From positions 1,550,001 through 1,614,000 of the forward strand of contig NZ_CP139781.1 of the NCBI RefSeq assembly GCF_019679435.2: 64,000 nucleotides of DNA, in the 5' to 3' direction. The stretch comes from Actomonas aquatica. Lineage in GTDB: Bacteria; Verrucomicrobiota; Verrucomicrobiia; Opitutales; Opitutaceae. The position numbers and the translations under genes are program-made. Below, one piece after another: positions 27,713 through 35,779 of the stretch. Below the pieces are notes generated by a model. That model worked only from the letters and a program-made list of their open reading frames with translations. It was not told where the DNA came from and searched no databases. Positions within the stretch are counted from its first letter, which is position 1, and each line of letters starts with the position of its first letter.

Positions 27713-28516
27713 ATGTCATTAGAGCCTATCCGTGTGCAAAAATTTCTGGCCGACGCCGGCGTCTGCTCCCGTCGAGCCGCCGAAGCGCTGATCGCGGAGG
27801 GAGAGGTCACCGTCAACGGCCAACCCGCCGAGCTGGGTCAACGCATCCGTCCCGGAGAGGACGAAGTGCGCGTGGACGGTCAGCGCGTCAAACCGGTCGA
27901 GGAATCGCATATCACCGTAGCGGTGCACAAACCGCGCGGATTGGTCTGTTCCAACGACGATCCGCATAACCCCCGCACGGTGTTCGACTTGTTGCCGCCG
28001 GCGCTGGCCGCGCGACGCCTCTTTTGCGCCGGTCGCCTCGACAAGGATTCCGAGGGTCTGGTCATTCTCACGACCGATGGAGACCTCGCCAACCGCCTCA
28101 TGCATCCACGCAACGTCGTCGTGAAGCGCTACCAGGTGAAACTCGACGAACCCTTCCCGCGCGCCCGCCTCGCGCGCCTGATCAAGGGCGTGAAGATGGA
28201 GGATGAATGGTTCAAAGTGGAACGGGCAGCGCTGGTGAACCCGCGTAAAGACGCCTCGGTCGACCTCGACGTGTGGATGCACCACGGCAAAAAGCGCGAG
28301 ATCCGGCAGCTCTTTCTCGCCCTCGGTTTTCCGGTCCAACGCCTGCGACGCTACCAAATCGGAGCCTTTCCTCTGCGGGGAATCCCGTTGCGCGCCGTGA
28401 AGCAACTTTCTAGCAAGGAAATCGACCGCCTTTTCCAAGTGCCCACGGCTCCGCTCCCGGAACATCAAGCTGCCGTGATCCGCAAACCGTCCCGTCCTCG
28501 TTCGAACCCATCATGA
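27713..28516 (+). CDS. rRNA pseudouridine synthase, RluB/RsuA family
   Basis: A 267-residue enzyme that isomerises uridine in rRNA. The N-terminal S4 RNA-binding domain (RVQKFLADAGVCSRRAAEAL) is followed by the synthase domain with the catalytic Asp in GRLDKDSEGLVILTTDGDL and a basic C-terminal tail. The start is ATG 27713 (MSLEPIRVQKF); earlier in-frame codons lack similarity. The layout suits RluB (23S) slightly better than RsuA (16S), but the sequence does not settle it. The stop overlaps the start of the next gene by 4 bp (ATGA). Confidence 0.9.
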   Translation: MSLEPIRVQKFLADAGVCSRRAAEALIAEGEVTVNGQPAELGQRIRPGEDEVRVDGQRVKPVEESHITVAVHKPRGLVCSNDDPHNPRTVFDLLPPALAARRLFCAGRLDKDSEGLVILTTDGDLANRLMHPRNVVVKRYQVKLDEPFPRARLARLIKGVKMEDEWFKVERAALVNPRKDASVDLDVWMHHGKKREIRQLFLALGFPVQRLRRYQIGAFPLRGIPLRAVKQLSSKEIDRLFQVPTAPLPEHQAAVIRKPSRPRSNPS

Positions 28517-29337
28517 CCGTCAAGTCGCCGCTCGCCGTCCTTCTCTGCCTGCTCACCGCCACACTCGGTGCTCAAACCGCCCAGCGCGCCACCCCGATTC
28601 ATACCGCGCCCGAGGTCACCGCTCCGGTCGTCAAACTCGTCAAACCGGGCGAAGACCTCCCGGCTGCCTCCCCCACCGGCACCGCCCCCGCCGGCTGGAG
28701 CGCTGTCGTCCTGCCGGGTCCCCACGAACTCTTCGTTCGCAACAGCGACATCGGCAAAGACCTCGACATCAAACCTGGCTCCTCCCTCCGCGCCGACCCG
28801 AAATCCGACGCCGCAGAATTAACCACTTTTCAAGCAGGCGATGAAGCAGAGATCACCGGCCTGCGGGGACGTTGGACCCAGATTCGCCTCAACCGCGACG
28901 TGATCGCCTACGTGCAAGGCACGAGCGCCCCCGCGGTGCAGCGCACTGCCCCGGTTGTCACGACCGCGCCGGTGACCGATGCTCCCTACTCCGCCGGTAG
29001 CAACACCTCTCCGGTGGTGAACCCCACGCCTCGTCCGGCCGTCGGACGTCCGGTGGACCGCACCGCTTCCGACCGCTCGAGTTTGGCTGCCCTGCCCCGC
29101 TTGTTTGAGGGCAAACTGGCCTCGACTCGCGTGCCGTTGCGTCCGCGACGTCCCTACGACTTCGCGCTCGAAGCCGAAGACGGCACGCGCTTCGCCTACC
29201 TCGATCTCACCAAGCTGCTGCTCACCGAACAGATCGAAAAATACATCGACCGCACCGTCGTCGTTTATGGCGTGGCCCGACCCGTGCCCGATACCAAAGA
29301 CATCGTGATCGCCGTTGAATCGCTGCAGTTGCGCTGA
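28513..29337 (+). CDS. Secreted SH3b-like domain protein, function unknown
   Basis: A 274-residue protein with an N-terminal signal peptide (SPLAVLLCLLTATLGAQ). Two SH3-like segments follow: one near 25-75 with PVVKLVKPGEDLP and LFVRNSDIGKDLDI, and one near 85-135 with LRADPKSDAAE and WTQIRLNRDVIAYVQG. A Pro/Thr-rich linker leads to a C-terminal part (about 185-274) with RFAYLDLTKLLLTEQIEKYI that resembles a small beta-barrel. Such proteins usually bind the cell wall or partner proteins in the periplasm, but the role here is unknown. The start overlaps the pseudouridine synthase stop by 4 bp, which implies translational coupling. Confidence 0.75.
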   Translation: MTVKSPLAVLLCLLTATLGAQTAQRATPIHTAPEVTAPVVKLVKPGEDLPAASPTGTAPAGWSAVVLPGPHELFVRNSDIGKDLDIKPGSSLRADPKSDAAELTTFQAGDEAEITGLRGRWTQIRLNRDVIAYVQGTSAPAVQRTAPVVTTAPVTDAPYSAGSNTSPVVNPTPRPAVGRPVDRTASDRSSLAALPRLFEGKLASTRVPLRPRRPYDFALEAEDGTRFAYLDLTKLLLTEQIEKYIDRTVVVYGVARPVPDTKDIVIAVESLQLR

Positions 29338-29406
29338 GCTCGCGGCAAATCATCCGCCTCCTCCACTCTCTCCCATCCGCCAAGACCCCGTCCCTCTCCT
29401 GCTCAA

Positions 29407-30282
29407 ATGGAATTGATTAAAGGCAACGATATCGCCGCCACCATCATCGCCGAACTCAAGGCCGAAGTCGCTGCTATCAGCGGTCGCAAACCGTGCCTCG
29501 CGCTGGTCCGGGTCGGAGACGACCCCGCCTCGGTTTCCTACGTGAAGAAGAAGGAGAAAACCGCTGCGGAAATCGGCGTGGAAAGCCGCGTTATTCTGCC
29601 TCCAGTCGACATCAGCCAGGCTGAACTGGAGAAACTCATCGACGACCTGAATGCCGACGAGACCGTCGATGGCATCCTCGTCCAGTCCCCCCTGCCCAAG
29701 CCACTCGACGAGCTGGCCATCTTTCGGCGGGTGTCTCCAGCCAAGGACGTTGACGGTTTCCACACGCTCAACCTCGGCAAACTCGCGCAGGAAGATGCCA
29801 CCGGCTTCGCCTCCTGCACCCCCGCCGGCATCATGGAGTTGCTCGGCCGCAGTGATGTCGACCTGAAGGGCAAGCATGTGGTGGTGCTCGGCCGCTCGCT
29901 CATTGTCGGCAAGCCTATCGCGTTGCTGGCCCTGCAAAAGAAGGCCGGAGCCAACGGCACCGTCACTATTTGCCATTCCGCCACCAAGGACCTGCCCTCG
30001 ATCACCCGCTTGGCCGATGTCCTGATCGCCGCCATTGGGCGTGCTCACTTTGTCACCGCCGACATGGTGAAGGAAGGCGCGGTGGTCATCGACGTCGGCA
30101 TCAACCGTATTCCTGATGCGTCACGAAAATCCGGATACCGCTTGGTGGGTGACGTCGATTTCGACAACGTCGCGCCGAAGACCGCCCAGATCACCCCGGT
30201 GCCCGGCGGCGTCGGTCCCATGACGGTGGCTATGTTGATGAAGAATACCGTCAAAGCGCGTCAGCAAGGCACCGCCGCCTGA
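29407..30282 (+). CDS. folD: Bifunctional methylenetetrahydrofolate dehydrogenase/cyclohydrolase
   Basis: Interconverts methylene-, methenyl- and formyl-tetrahydrofolate. The protein has 291 residues, the standard length. Motifs are [16 protein letters not shown] with the catalytic Lys, [11 protein letters not shown], the NADP site [17 protein letters not shown] and the C-terminal [15 protein letters not shown]. It lies 69 bp after the SH3b-like gene and 56 bp before the REC-kinase gene. It supplies one-carbon units together with the serine and glycine enzymes encoded elsewhere in the window (serA, kbl). Confidence 0.97.
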   Translation: MELIKGNDIAATIIAELKAEVAAISGRKPCLALVRVGDDPASVSYVKKKEKTAAEIGVESRVILPPVDISQAELEKLIDDLNADETVDGILVQSPLPKPLDELAIFRRVSPAKDVDGFHTLNLGKLAQEDATGFASCTPAGIMELLGRSDVDLKGKHVVVLGRSLIVGKPIALLALQKKAGANGTVTICHSATKDLPSITRLADVLIAAIGRAHFVTADMVKEGAVVIDVGINRIPDASRKSGYRLVGDVDFDNVAPKTAQITPVPGGVGPMTVAMLMKNTVKARQQGTAA

Positions 30283-30338
30283 AACAGGTTGCGCTCCCGC
30301 ATTGCGTAACGCGTTCCATCTGGTCAACTTACCCTCTG

Positions 30339-31460
30339 ATGCCCGCTCCCAAAATCCTGGTGGTCGACGACCAGCTTATCAACGTCCAGCTGCTCAAACG
30401 GAAATTGGAGCGCGAGGGCATCACCGTGATTTCCGCCTACTCCGGACAGGAAGCACTCGATGCCGTCGCCGCGGACAAGCCTGACCTCATCCTGCTAGAT
30501 GTTATGATGCCTGAGATGGACGGCATCGAGGTTTGCACCCGACTGCAGTCCCGCGAAGAAACCCGCTCCATCCCGGTGATCTTCATCACTGCCCGGAATT
30601 CCAAGGAAGGGAAAATCGAGGGCCTCGCGGTCGGTGCGGTCGATTACATCACGAAACCCATCGATCTCGACGAAACCCTGGCCCGGGTGCAGACGCAGCT
30701 GCGTTTTGTGCACATCAACCGCGAGATGGTTGATCTACAACGCCGCCTCGCGGAGGCCCGACGCGCCGCCACCGTCGGTGCCGTCACTCAAGGCATCGCC
30801 CACAACCTAAACAACCTGCTAGGCGTCGTCATCGGCTACCTCGACCTAATCAAGAGCGGAGCAGACAAACCCGATGCCGTTCGCCGCAACGCCGATGCAG
30901 TGGAACGGGCGGTGCAGCGGATCGTTTCCATCATCAAGCAACTCAGCTCGATGGTGGTGAAGACTCGCCTGCCCACTGAACGCTTTAAACTCTCCGAGCT
31001 GCTGGATGGCGCCATCAAACGTTTTGAACAAGAGGTCGAAACGACCGGAGCCGTCACCCTCCAAAACGAAATTGGAGATCTCGATATCGATAGCCATGTC
31101 GAGGTTTTCGAAAGCGCGATCAGCGCGCTGCTGTGCAACGCGTGGGAAGCCTACGGGCATTTGCCAGCCGGCGAGCGCCACATCGTGCTGAAGACATCGA
31201 TGAAGCCCGATGCCGAAGTGCCCACCCTTGAACTGCGCATCGAAGACAGCGGACGCGGTATCGACCCCACGATTCGTGATCAGATGTTCGAGCCCTTCAT
31301 CAGCACCAAGCACACGGTGGGAGTGGGCATGGGCCTCACCGTTGCCCGCCATGCCCTGCGGAACATGAGCGGCGACCTCATTCTCAAGGATCTGGAACAA
31401 GGCGGCACCGTCGCCATTGCCCATCACCCCATCAACCGACCGGAACGCAATCGTGCCTAA
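30339..31460 (+). CDS. Soluble response-regulator/histidine kinase hybrid (REC first)
   Basis: A 373-residue signalling protein with the receiver domain at the N-terminus. REC spans about 3-122, with acidic DD at 10-11, phospho-Asp54 in LILLDVMMPEMDG and Lys in DYITKPID. The kinase part has His154 in TQGIAHNLNNLLGVV, an N-box with LLCNAWEAYG, and G boxes EDSGRGIDP and VGVGMGLTVAR. There is no membrane or PAS sensor domain, so input probably comes through the REC domain from another kinase or from phosphotransfer. The stop overlaps the proC start by 8 bp. No cognate regulator gene is adjacent. Confidence 0.9.
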   Translation: MPAPKILVVDDQLINVQLLKRKLEREGITVISAYSGQEALDAVAADKPDLILLDVMMPEMDGIEVCTRLQSREETRSIPVIFITARNSKEGKIEGLAVGAVDYITKPIDLDETLARVQTQLRFVHINREMVDLQRRLAEARRAATVGAVTQGIAHNLNNLLGVVIGYLDLIKSGADKPDAVRRNADAVERAVQRIVSIIKQLSSMVVKTRLPTERFKLSELLDGAIKRFEQEVETTGAVTLQNEIGDLDIDSHVEVFESAISALLCNAWEAYGHLPAGERHIVLKTSMKPDAEVPTLELRIEDSGRGIDPTIRDQMFEPFISTKHTVGVGMGLTVARHALRNMSGDLILKDLEQGGTVAIAHHPINRPERNRA

Positions 31461-32259
31461 AATCGCCTTCATCGGGGCGGGCCGGATGGCTTCAGCCATC
31501 GTTGACGGCCTGCTCGCCCAAAACTCCGAGCGCCGAGCTCAGATTTCCTGCTATAGCGCCAGCGGTAAAAGTGCCGTCGCGCTCTCCCAACGCACTGGTA
31601 TCCAATACGCCGCCGACTTGCCCGAGTTGCTCGATGGAGCCGATTGTGTGGTGGTGGCGTTCAAACCTCAGCATCTGGCCACGGCCGATTCCCGCCTCGC
31701 GGAGCTTACAACAGGTAAGATTGTGCTCTCCGTGCTGGCCGCCAAAACCATTGCTCATCTGGAGGCGGTTTTCCCGCAGGCTCGCGCCGTTGTTCGCACC
31801 ATGCCCAATACGCCCAGCGCCATTGGAGCCGGCATTACCGGCTGGTGCACCCGCGAACCGCTGCCGGATACAGATCGTAGCATCGTAACCGAGCTACTGG
31901 GCGCCGTGGGCCAGGCAATCGAAGTGCCCGAAGAAAAAATCGACGCGCTCATGGGTGTGAGCGGCTGCGGTCCTGCCTTCGTTTTTGAGTTCACTGCGGC
32001 CTTACGCGACGGCGGTGTCGCAGCTGGGTTGACTGAAGAAGAGGCTTCAACCCTGGCGCAAGAAACGGTGCTGGGCGCTGCCCGTTTGATGGCCCGCAGC
32101 GAGCTGACTCCGGAACAACTCCGCGATCAAGTCACTTCCCCCAACGGCACCACCTACGCGGGCCTCCAACGCATGTCCGCGCACAATATTCGGGATATCA
32201 TGCGCGAGACTGTGCTGGCAGCCAAAACCCGTTCTGAAGAACTGGCGCGCGGCGACTGA
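31453..32259 (+). CDS. proC: Pyrroline-5-carboxylate reductase
   Basis: Last enzyme of proline synthesis, reducing P5C with NADPH. The GTG at 31453 gives MPKIAFIGAGRMASAIV and 268 residues, matching E. coli ProC (269). An ATG 36 bp earlier is possible but would overlap the kinase gene further and add an atypical extension. The Rossmann motif FIGAGRM, PNTPSAIGAG, the dimer motif GVSGCGPAFVFEF and SPNGTTYAGL are intact. It overlaps the upstream kinase gene by 8 bp. A bidirectional terminator follows. Confidence 0.95.
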   Translation: MPKIAFIGAGRMASAIVDGLLAQNSERRAQISCYSASGKSAVALSQRTGIQYAADLPELLDGADCVVVAFKPQHLATADSRLAELTTGKIVLSVLAAKTIAHLEAVFPQARAVVRTMPNTPSAIGAGITGWCTREPLPDTDRSIVTELLGAVGQAIEVPEEKIDALMGVSGCGPAFVFEFTAALRDGGVAAGLTEEEASTLAQETVLGAARLMARSELTPEQLRDQVTSPNGTTYAGLQRMSAHNIRDIMRETVLAAKTRSEELARGD

Positions 32260-32292
32260 TCCAGCCCGCCGCTTTTGCAAAATATCCCAACA

Positions 32293-32322
32293 AAAAGACC
32301 GTCGTTGGAACGACGGTCTTTT
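32293..32322. terminator. Bidirectional terminator between proC and ccoP
   Basis: A perfect 13-bp stem (AAAAGACCGTCGT with its complement, 4-nt loop) is flanked by A-run and T-run on each side, so it can work for proC (plus) and for the act-cco operon (minus). It lies in the 96-bp gap between their converging ends. Confidence 0.9.
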
Positions 32323-32355
32323 GCTTTGAAAGCGGTGTCGGGATTCGCGTCGAGC

Positions 32356-33045
32356 TTACTGGATCGCCAGTAGCTCTTCGGCGGAATATTGAGTGGAGCG
32401 GGAACCGTCCGCTTCGCGAATCGCTGTGACTTGCTCCGGCGAGATGGGTTCAGCCTCGTTGCCCCATTCCGAACGGATGTAGGTCAACACATAGGAAATA
32501 CGCTCATCGGTCCAGTTGTAGGAGCTGCCTTGGCCGAACGCCGGCATGTTGCCGTTGTAGGTGTTGCCGCGCACTTCAACCGGACCAGCCAAGCCGTGGA
32601 CCAAGATACGAACGAGCCGCTCTTCGGACCCAAGAACCCATTCTGACTCCGCCAACGGCGGAAAGGCACCGGGAAGACCTTGGCCATTCACCTGGTGACA
32701 GGTCGCGCACACTTGGGTGTAAAGGCGTTTGCCCATCACCAGCGGATCGACTTCTTGCACCACTTGCGCGCCACCATCGGTCTTCGGATCGAAGAGCGGA
32801 TCGTAAATGAGCGCCGCCTCGTGAATGCCTTCGGTGAGGCCGCCCCGGTGATGGATGAAGTAAATCGAGACGATGAAGATCATCGCCGACACGAAACCGA
32901 GCAGGAAGAGCGGCATCGGCGTGTAGCCTTCGCTGGGCTCACTCTTTTCGCGCAGGAGGACAGAGTGCAGATTCTGAATCTGCTCATCAGAGGCCGCGGC
33001 CTGTTCGATCTTAGGATCGGACTTCTTGAAATTGTCTTGGCTCAT
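32356..33045 (-). CDS. ccoP: Monoheme cytochrome c, CcoP-like subunit
   Basis: Membrane-anchored cytochrome c of the cbb3-type oxidase cluster, 229 residues from ATG 33045. One TM segment (PLFLLGFVSAMIFIVSIYFI) is followed by a single heme site (VCATCHQVNGQG) and an axial-ligand methionine in NMPAFGQG. Canonical CcoP has two heme sites, so this is a shortened version, or a functional replacement. It is 1 bp after ccoO and last in the act-cco operon, with the terminator 34 bp beyond. The frame is open further upstream inside ccoO, but that part does not resemble the family. Confidence 0.85.
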   Translation of the reverse strand: MSQDNFKKSDPKIEQAAASDEQIQNLHSVLLREKSEPSEGYTPMPLFLLGFVSAMIFIVSIYFIHHRGGLTEGIHEAALIYDPLFDPKTDGGAQVVQEVDPLVMGKRLYTQVCATCHQVNGQGLPGAFPPLAESEWVLGSEERLVRILVHGLAGPVEVRGNTYNGNMPAFGQGSSYNWTDERISYVLTYIRSEWGNEAEPISPEQVTAIREADGSRSTQYSAEELLAIQ

Positions 33046-33046
33046 C

Positions 33047-33748
33047 TCAGTTGCCCTCCTCTTCGCTGTCCGCGGCGTCTTCTTCCTCCGCCTTCTCGTG
33101 GTGCAGCTTAAATGCCTCCGGGAAACCGTAGGTATCCTTACGTTGAATGAGGTAGGCGACCAACGCCTTGGCACGAGCCGTAGGCACGACCTCATAACCT
33201 TCAGCCGGGATGGAGTGCGCCGGCACCGCCACACCGTCGGTGTAGGTGGTCGGAATGCTGATCGCGTCCGGACTGGGTTCACCCACGATCTTCCGCATCT
33301 CAAAGAGGAAGCGATACGGAGGCATCACTGAGCCACGGGACGTCAGCTGCGGATCGTAAAGATGCAGGAGGTGCCACGTTTCGTCGGACTGGCGTGCGCC
33401 GATGTTCCGGAGGTCCGGACCGGTGCGCATCGTGCCGAGCATCACGCGATTCTCGTAAATGTAGTCGCGGGCGACACTGCCGCGTTCACCCCAACCGCGC
33501 TCGATATCCGAGCCATAGCCCGGACGACGCACCTGTTGGGTGTGACAATAGACACAACCGAGGTCTTGGTAGACCAGTTCACCGCGCTTCACGATGCCAG
33601 GCATCGGCTCGGGGAAGGCCTTACTTTCGTTTTCGTCGTAGATCGGAGTCAGGCTGCCGTAGGCAATCTGGTTAACCAGCACGATGCCGGTCCACGAAAA
33701 CGCGAGGGCGAGAAAGACGCCGAGGAAAATCAGAGGAGCGCGATTCAT
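33047..33748 (-). CDS. ccoO: cbb3-type cytochrome oxidase subunit II, CcoO
   Basis: Membrane-bound monoheme cytochrome c that passes electrons to CcoN. The 233-residue protein has an N-terminal anchor (PLIFLGVFLALAFSWTGIVL), the heme site GCVYCHTQQVRRPGYG, which is a CcoO signature, and a later RTGPDLRNIGAR with SRGSVMPPYRFLF supplying the methionine ligand. The C-terminus is an acidic tail of about 15 residues. It overlaps ccoN by 4 bp and is followed 1 bp later by the ccoP-like gene. Confidence 0.95.
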   Translation of the reverse strand: MNRAPLIFLGVFLALAFSWTGIVLVNQIAYGSLTPIYDENESKAFPEPMPGIVKRGELVYQDLGCVYCHTQQVRRPGYGSDIERGWGERGSVARDYIYENRVMLGTMRTGPDLRNIGARQSDETWHLLHLYDPQLTSRGSVMPPYRFLFEMRKIVGEPSPDAISIPTTYTDGVAVPAHSIPAEGYEVVPTARAKALVAYLIQRKDTYGFPEAFKLHHEKAEEEDAADSEEEGN

Positions 33749-35229
33749 CGGGCGATCTCCATGGACTCGGGATTACGGAACAGCGTGGGCGCGGAGGCTT
33801 CGGTGGAGCGGGACTTGAAGAGCATCCATGCAAAGTTCACCGCAAAGGCAATGTGGCCGACCGTGATGAGGATACCGGCGAGACTGCGCGTCACGAGGTA
33901 ACGTTTGGTCATCTCGACGATATCGAGGAAGATCGGGTAGTTATCCACGTCGTTGAGCGCGAGCCCCTGCTCGACACCACCGATGGACAAGGCCGCGACA
34001 TAGATCAGGATACCAATCGCAGTGGCCCAGAAGTGAGCGGTGATGAGCGCGGCGGACGGCCACTCCTTCAGCAGCAGGCGCGGCAGGATGTAATAGATGC
34101 TGCCAAACATCACCATGGTGAAGAAGGCATACATACCCCAATGCGCGTGACCGACCGTGTAGTGGGTGAAGTGCGTCACCTCAGCCCAGCTGCGGATCGC
34201 CATGGAGGAACCCTGCAGGGAAGTCAGCGTGTAGGAAACCGCACCAAATACGATGAAGCGCAGGGTCGGGCTATACTTCAGCGCACCGAAGCTGCCGACC
34301 ATTGTCATGTGATGGTTGATGGCGGTCACCACCACCGGCACGACCATCATGAAGGAAGCGGCAATACCAGCGGTCTGCACCCACGCCGGCACCGGACCAC
34401 CGATGAGGTGGTGAACACCAGCCCAGTTATAGAAGAACGCGAGGGACCAGAAACCGAGCACCGACAGGTAGTAACTGTGAATCGGCTTACCGAGCACCTT
34501 GGGCAGGAAGTAGTAAACGGCGCCCAGACCGATCGGCGTGAACCAGAGGCCGAGCACGTTGTGGGCGAACCACCAGTTAACGAGGGCCTGCACCGTGCCA
34601 CGGGCCGGCTCGAAGATGAGCATCATCTGGGCGATGGAATAGAGCCACGGGAACCAGAAGAGGGCCGCCATGATATACCACTGCGACACGTAGATGTGCT
34701 GTGACTTGCCGAAACGGAAGGTGATGATCGCCCAAGCACCAACGAGGGCGTAGGCCACAAACAGAAGAGGCGTGGCGTAGGCCGGCATTTCTAGCCACTC
34801 GATGGAATTCGAGTCGCCGCGCATGATGCCAAACACGCCGATGCTGACGCCGATGTTCCAGAAGGCACCGGCGACGAAGAGCAGCTTCGGGTGACGCAGC
34901 ACCGAACGGGAGAGACGCGCCATAAGCCAAAAGGCCACGGCGAAAGCGGCATTCACGCTCCAGCCGAAGATGACCGTATTCAAGTGAGCGGTGCGGGCCC
35001 GACCAAAAGTCATCCATTCCCAGTCGCCCATGAACTCGGGGTTGTGCAGCTTGAAGGACGAGATCAGTGCGAACACCGTTCCCGCCAGCAGCCATAGCAC
35101 ACTGGAAATAAGGAAGAATAATGCGGGCGCTTTCGTCGAAGCGTCGATTTCGCTCAGCTCCGCGCGGGACACCGAAGTGGCCGACGTCGCGGGATCAAGC
35201 GATTGAGCGATACTGGGGGCGGATGCCAT
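33745..35229 (-). CDS. ccoN: cbb3-type cytochrome oxidase catalytic subunit I, CcoN
   Basis: Catalytic heme-copper subunit that reduces oxygen at a binuclear centre and pumps protons. The protein has 494 residues and about 12 hydrophobic segments. Histidine ligands are visible in FAHNVLGLWFTPIGLG, VVVTAINHHMTMVG and HFTHYTVGHAHWGMYAFF. The motif order is that of C-family oxidases rather than aa3 types. It is translationally coupled to ccoO (4-bp overlap) and lies 18 bp after the ccoS-like gene. The oxygen affinity is expected to be high for the family, but this cannot be read from the sequence. Confidence 0.95.
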   Translation of the reverse strand: MASAPSIAQSLDPATSATSVSRAELSEIDASTKAPALFFLISSVLWLLAGTVFALISSFKLHNPEFMGDWEWMTFGRARTAHLNTVIFGWSVNAAFAVAFWLMARLSRSVLRHPKLLFVAGAFWNIGVSIGVFGIMRGDSNSIEWLEMPAYATPLLFVAYALVGAWAIITFRFGKSQHIYVSQWYIMAALFWFPWLYSIAQMMLIFEPARGTVQALVNWWFAHNVLGLWFTPIGLGAVYYFLPKVLGKPIHSYYLSVLGFWSLAFFYNWAGVHHLIGGPVPAWVQTAGIAASFMMVVPVVVTAINHHMTMVGSFGALKYSPTLRFIVFGAVSYTLTSLQGSSMAIRSWAEVTHFTHYTVGHAHWGMYAFFTMVMFGSIYYILPRLLLKEWPSAALITAHFWATAIGILIYVAALSIGGVEQGLALNDVDNYPIFLDIVEMTKRYLVTRSLAGILITVGHIAFAVNFAWMLFKSRSTEASAPTLFRNPESMEIAR

Positions 35230-35247
35230 CGTCTTATTGAAGCAGAA

Positions 35248-35454
35248 TTAGCGGCGGGTTGGATCCGCCGGTCGTCGACCAGGAAAATAATCGGTGGGCT
35301 GACCCACGGGCTCCTCGTCGTCGAATATGGAAGCAGCGTTTTTCTCGAATTCCTTGAGCTGGCCGTTCTTCACCGCCCAGTGCAGCGCATAGGCCGCAGA
35401 CGCCAGAAAGAGCAGCGTAAAGGGCAGCGCGACGGCATAGAAAAACCAGTCCAT
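35248..35454 (-). CDS. ccoS: CcoS-like small membrane protein
   Basis: A 68-residue protein with one TM helix (ALPFTLLFLASAAYALHWAV) followed by KNGQLKEFEKNAASIFDDEE. The GQ-x-x-x-E pattern and the acidic end match CcoS, a factor needed to place cofactors into cbb3 oxidases. CcoQ is also short with one helix, but it lacks this pattern. The start is ATG 35454, shorter than the open frame. It lies 4 bp after a small unknown gene and 18 bp before ccoN, so it is part of the operon. Assignment is by motif and position. Confidence 0.72.
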   Translation of the reverse strand: MDWFFYAVALPFTLLFLASAAYALHWAVKNGQLKEFEKNAASIFDDEEPVGQPTDYFPGRRPADPTRR

Positions 35455-35458
35455 CAGA

Positions 35459-35779
35459 TCAGCGAGTAGCGTTGATATCGGCCAGCGTGAGTTCGATCGC
35501 GCGGTCGACGGGGAGTTGGACGACGCCCTCCTCCTGATTGATCCAAGCGTAACTGTCGGCCTTGGCGTCCGCCGCACCGCGCAGCTCCTTGAGACGGCCC
35601 TTGCGGCCATCTTCCGTCAGTTTCCATTGCTCGCTCTCCGGCACGTTGGTCGCCTGCGTGAGCGGGGTGACCGGCGTGCGGGCCAGGGCCATGATGACGA
35701 GAAAGATCGCGAAGACACCGATGATCGCTACGGCGAGCGGCCAAATCGGGCTGTCGGTTTTCTGAGACGGGTTACTCAT
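35459..35779 (-). CDS. Small single-TM protein of the act-cco operon, unknown function
   Basis: A 106-residue protein with an N-terminal TM helix (PLAVAIIGVFAIFLVIMALA) and a soluble, probably periplasmic, domain of about 70 residues. The domain contains a run of Lys, Arg, Asp and Glu near 53-70 and ends with AWINQEEGVVQLPVDRAIEL. That last stretch resembles one I have seen in small uncharacterised proteins near oxidase genes in related phyla. No heme, copper or metal motif is present. It overlaps actF by 8 bp and precedes ccoS by 4 bp, so it joins the two halves of the operon. An assembly or coupling role is inferred. Confidence 0.75.
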   Translation of the reverse strand: MSNPSQKTDSPIWPLAVAIIGVFAIFLVIMALARTPVTPLTQATNVPESEQWKLTEDGRKGRLKELRGAADAKADSYAWINQEEGVVQLPVDRAIELTLADINATR

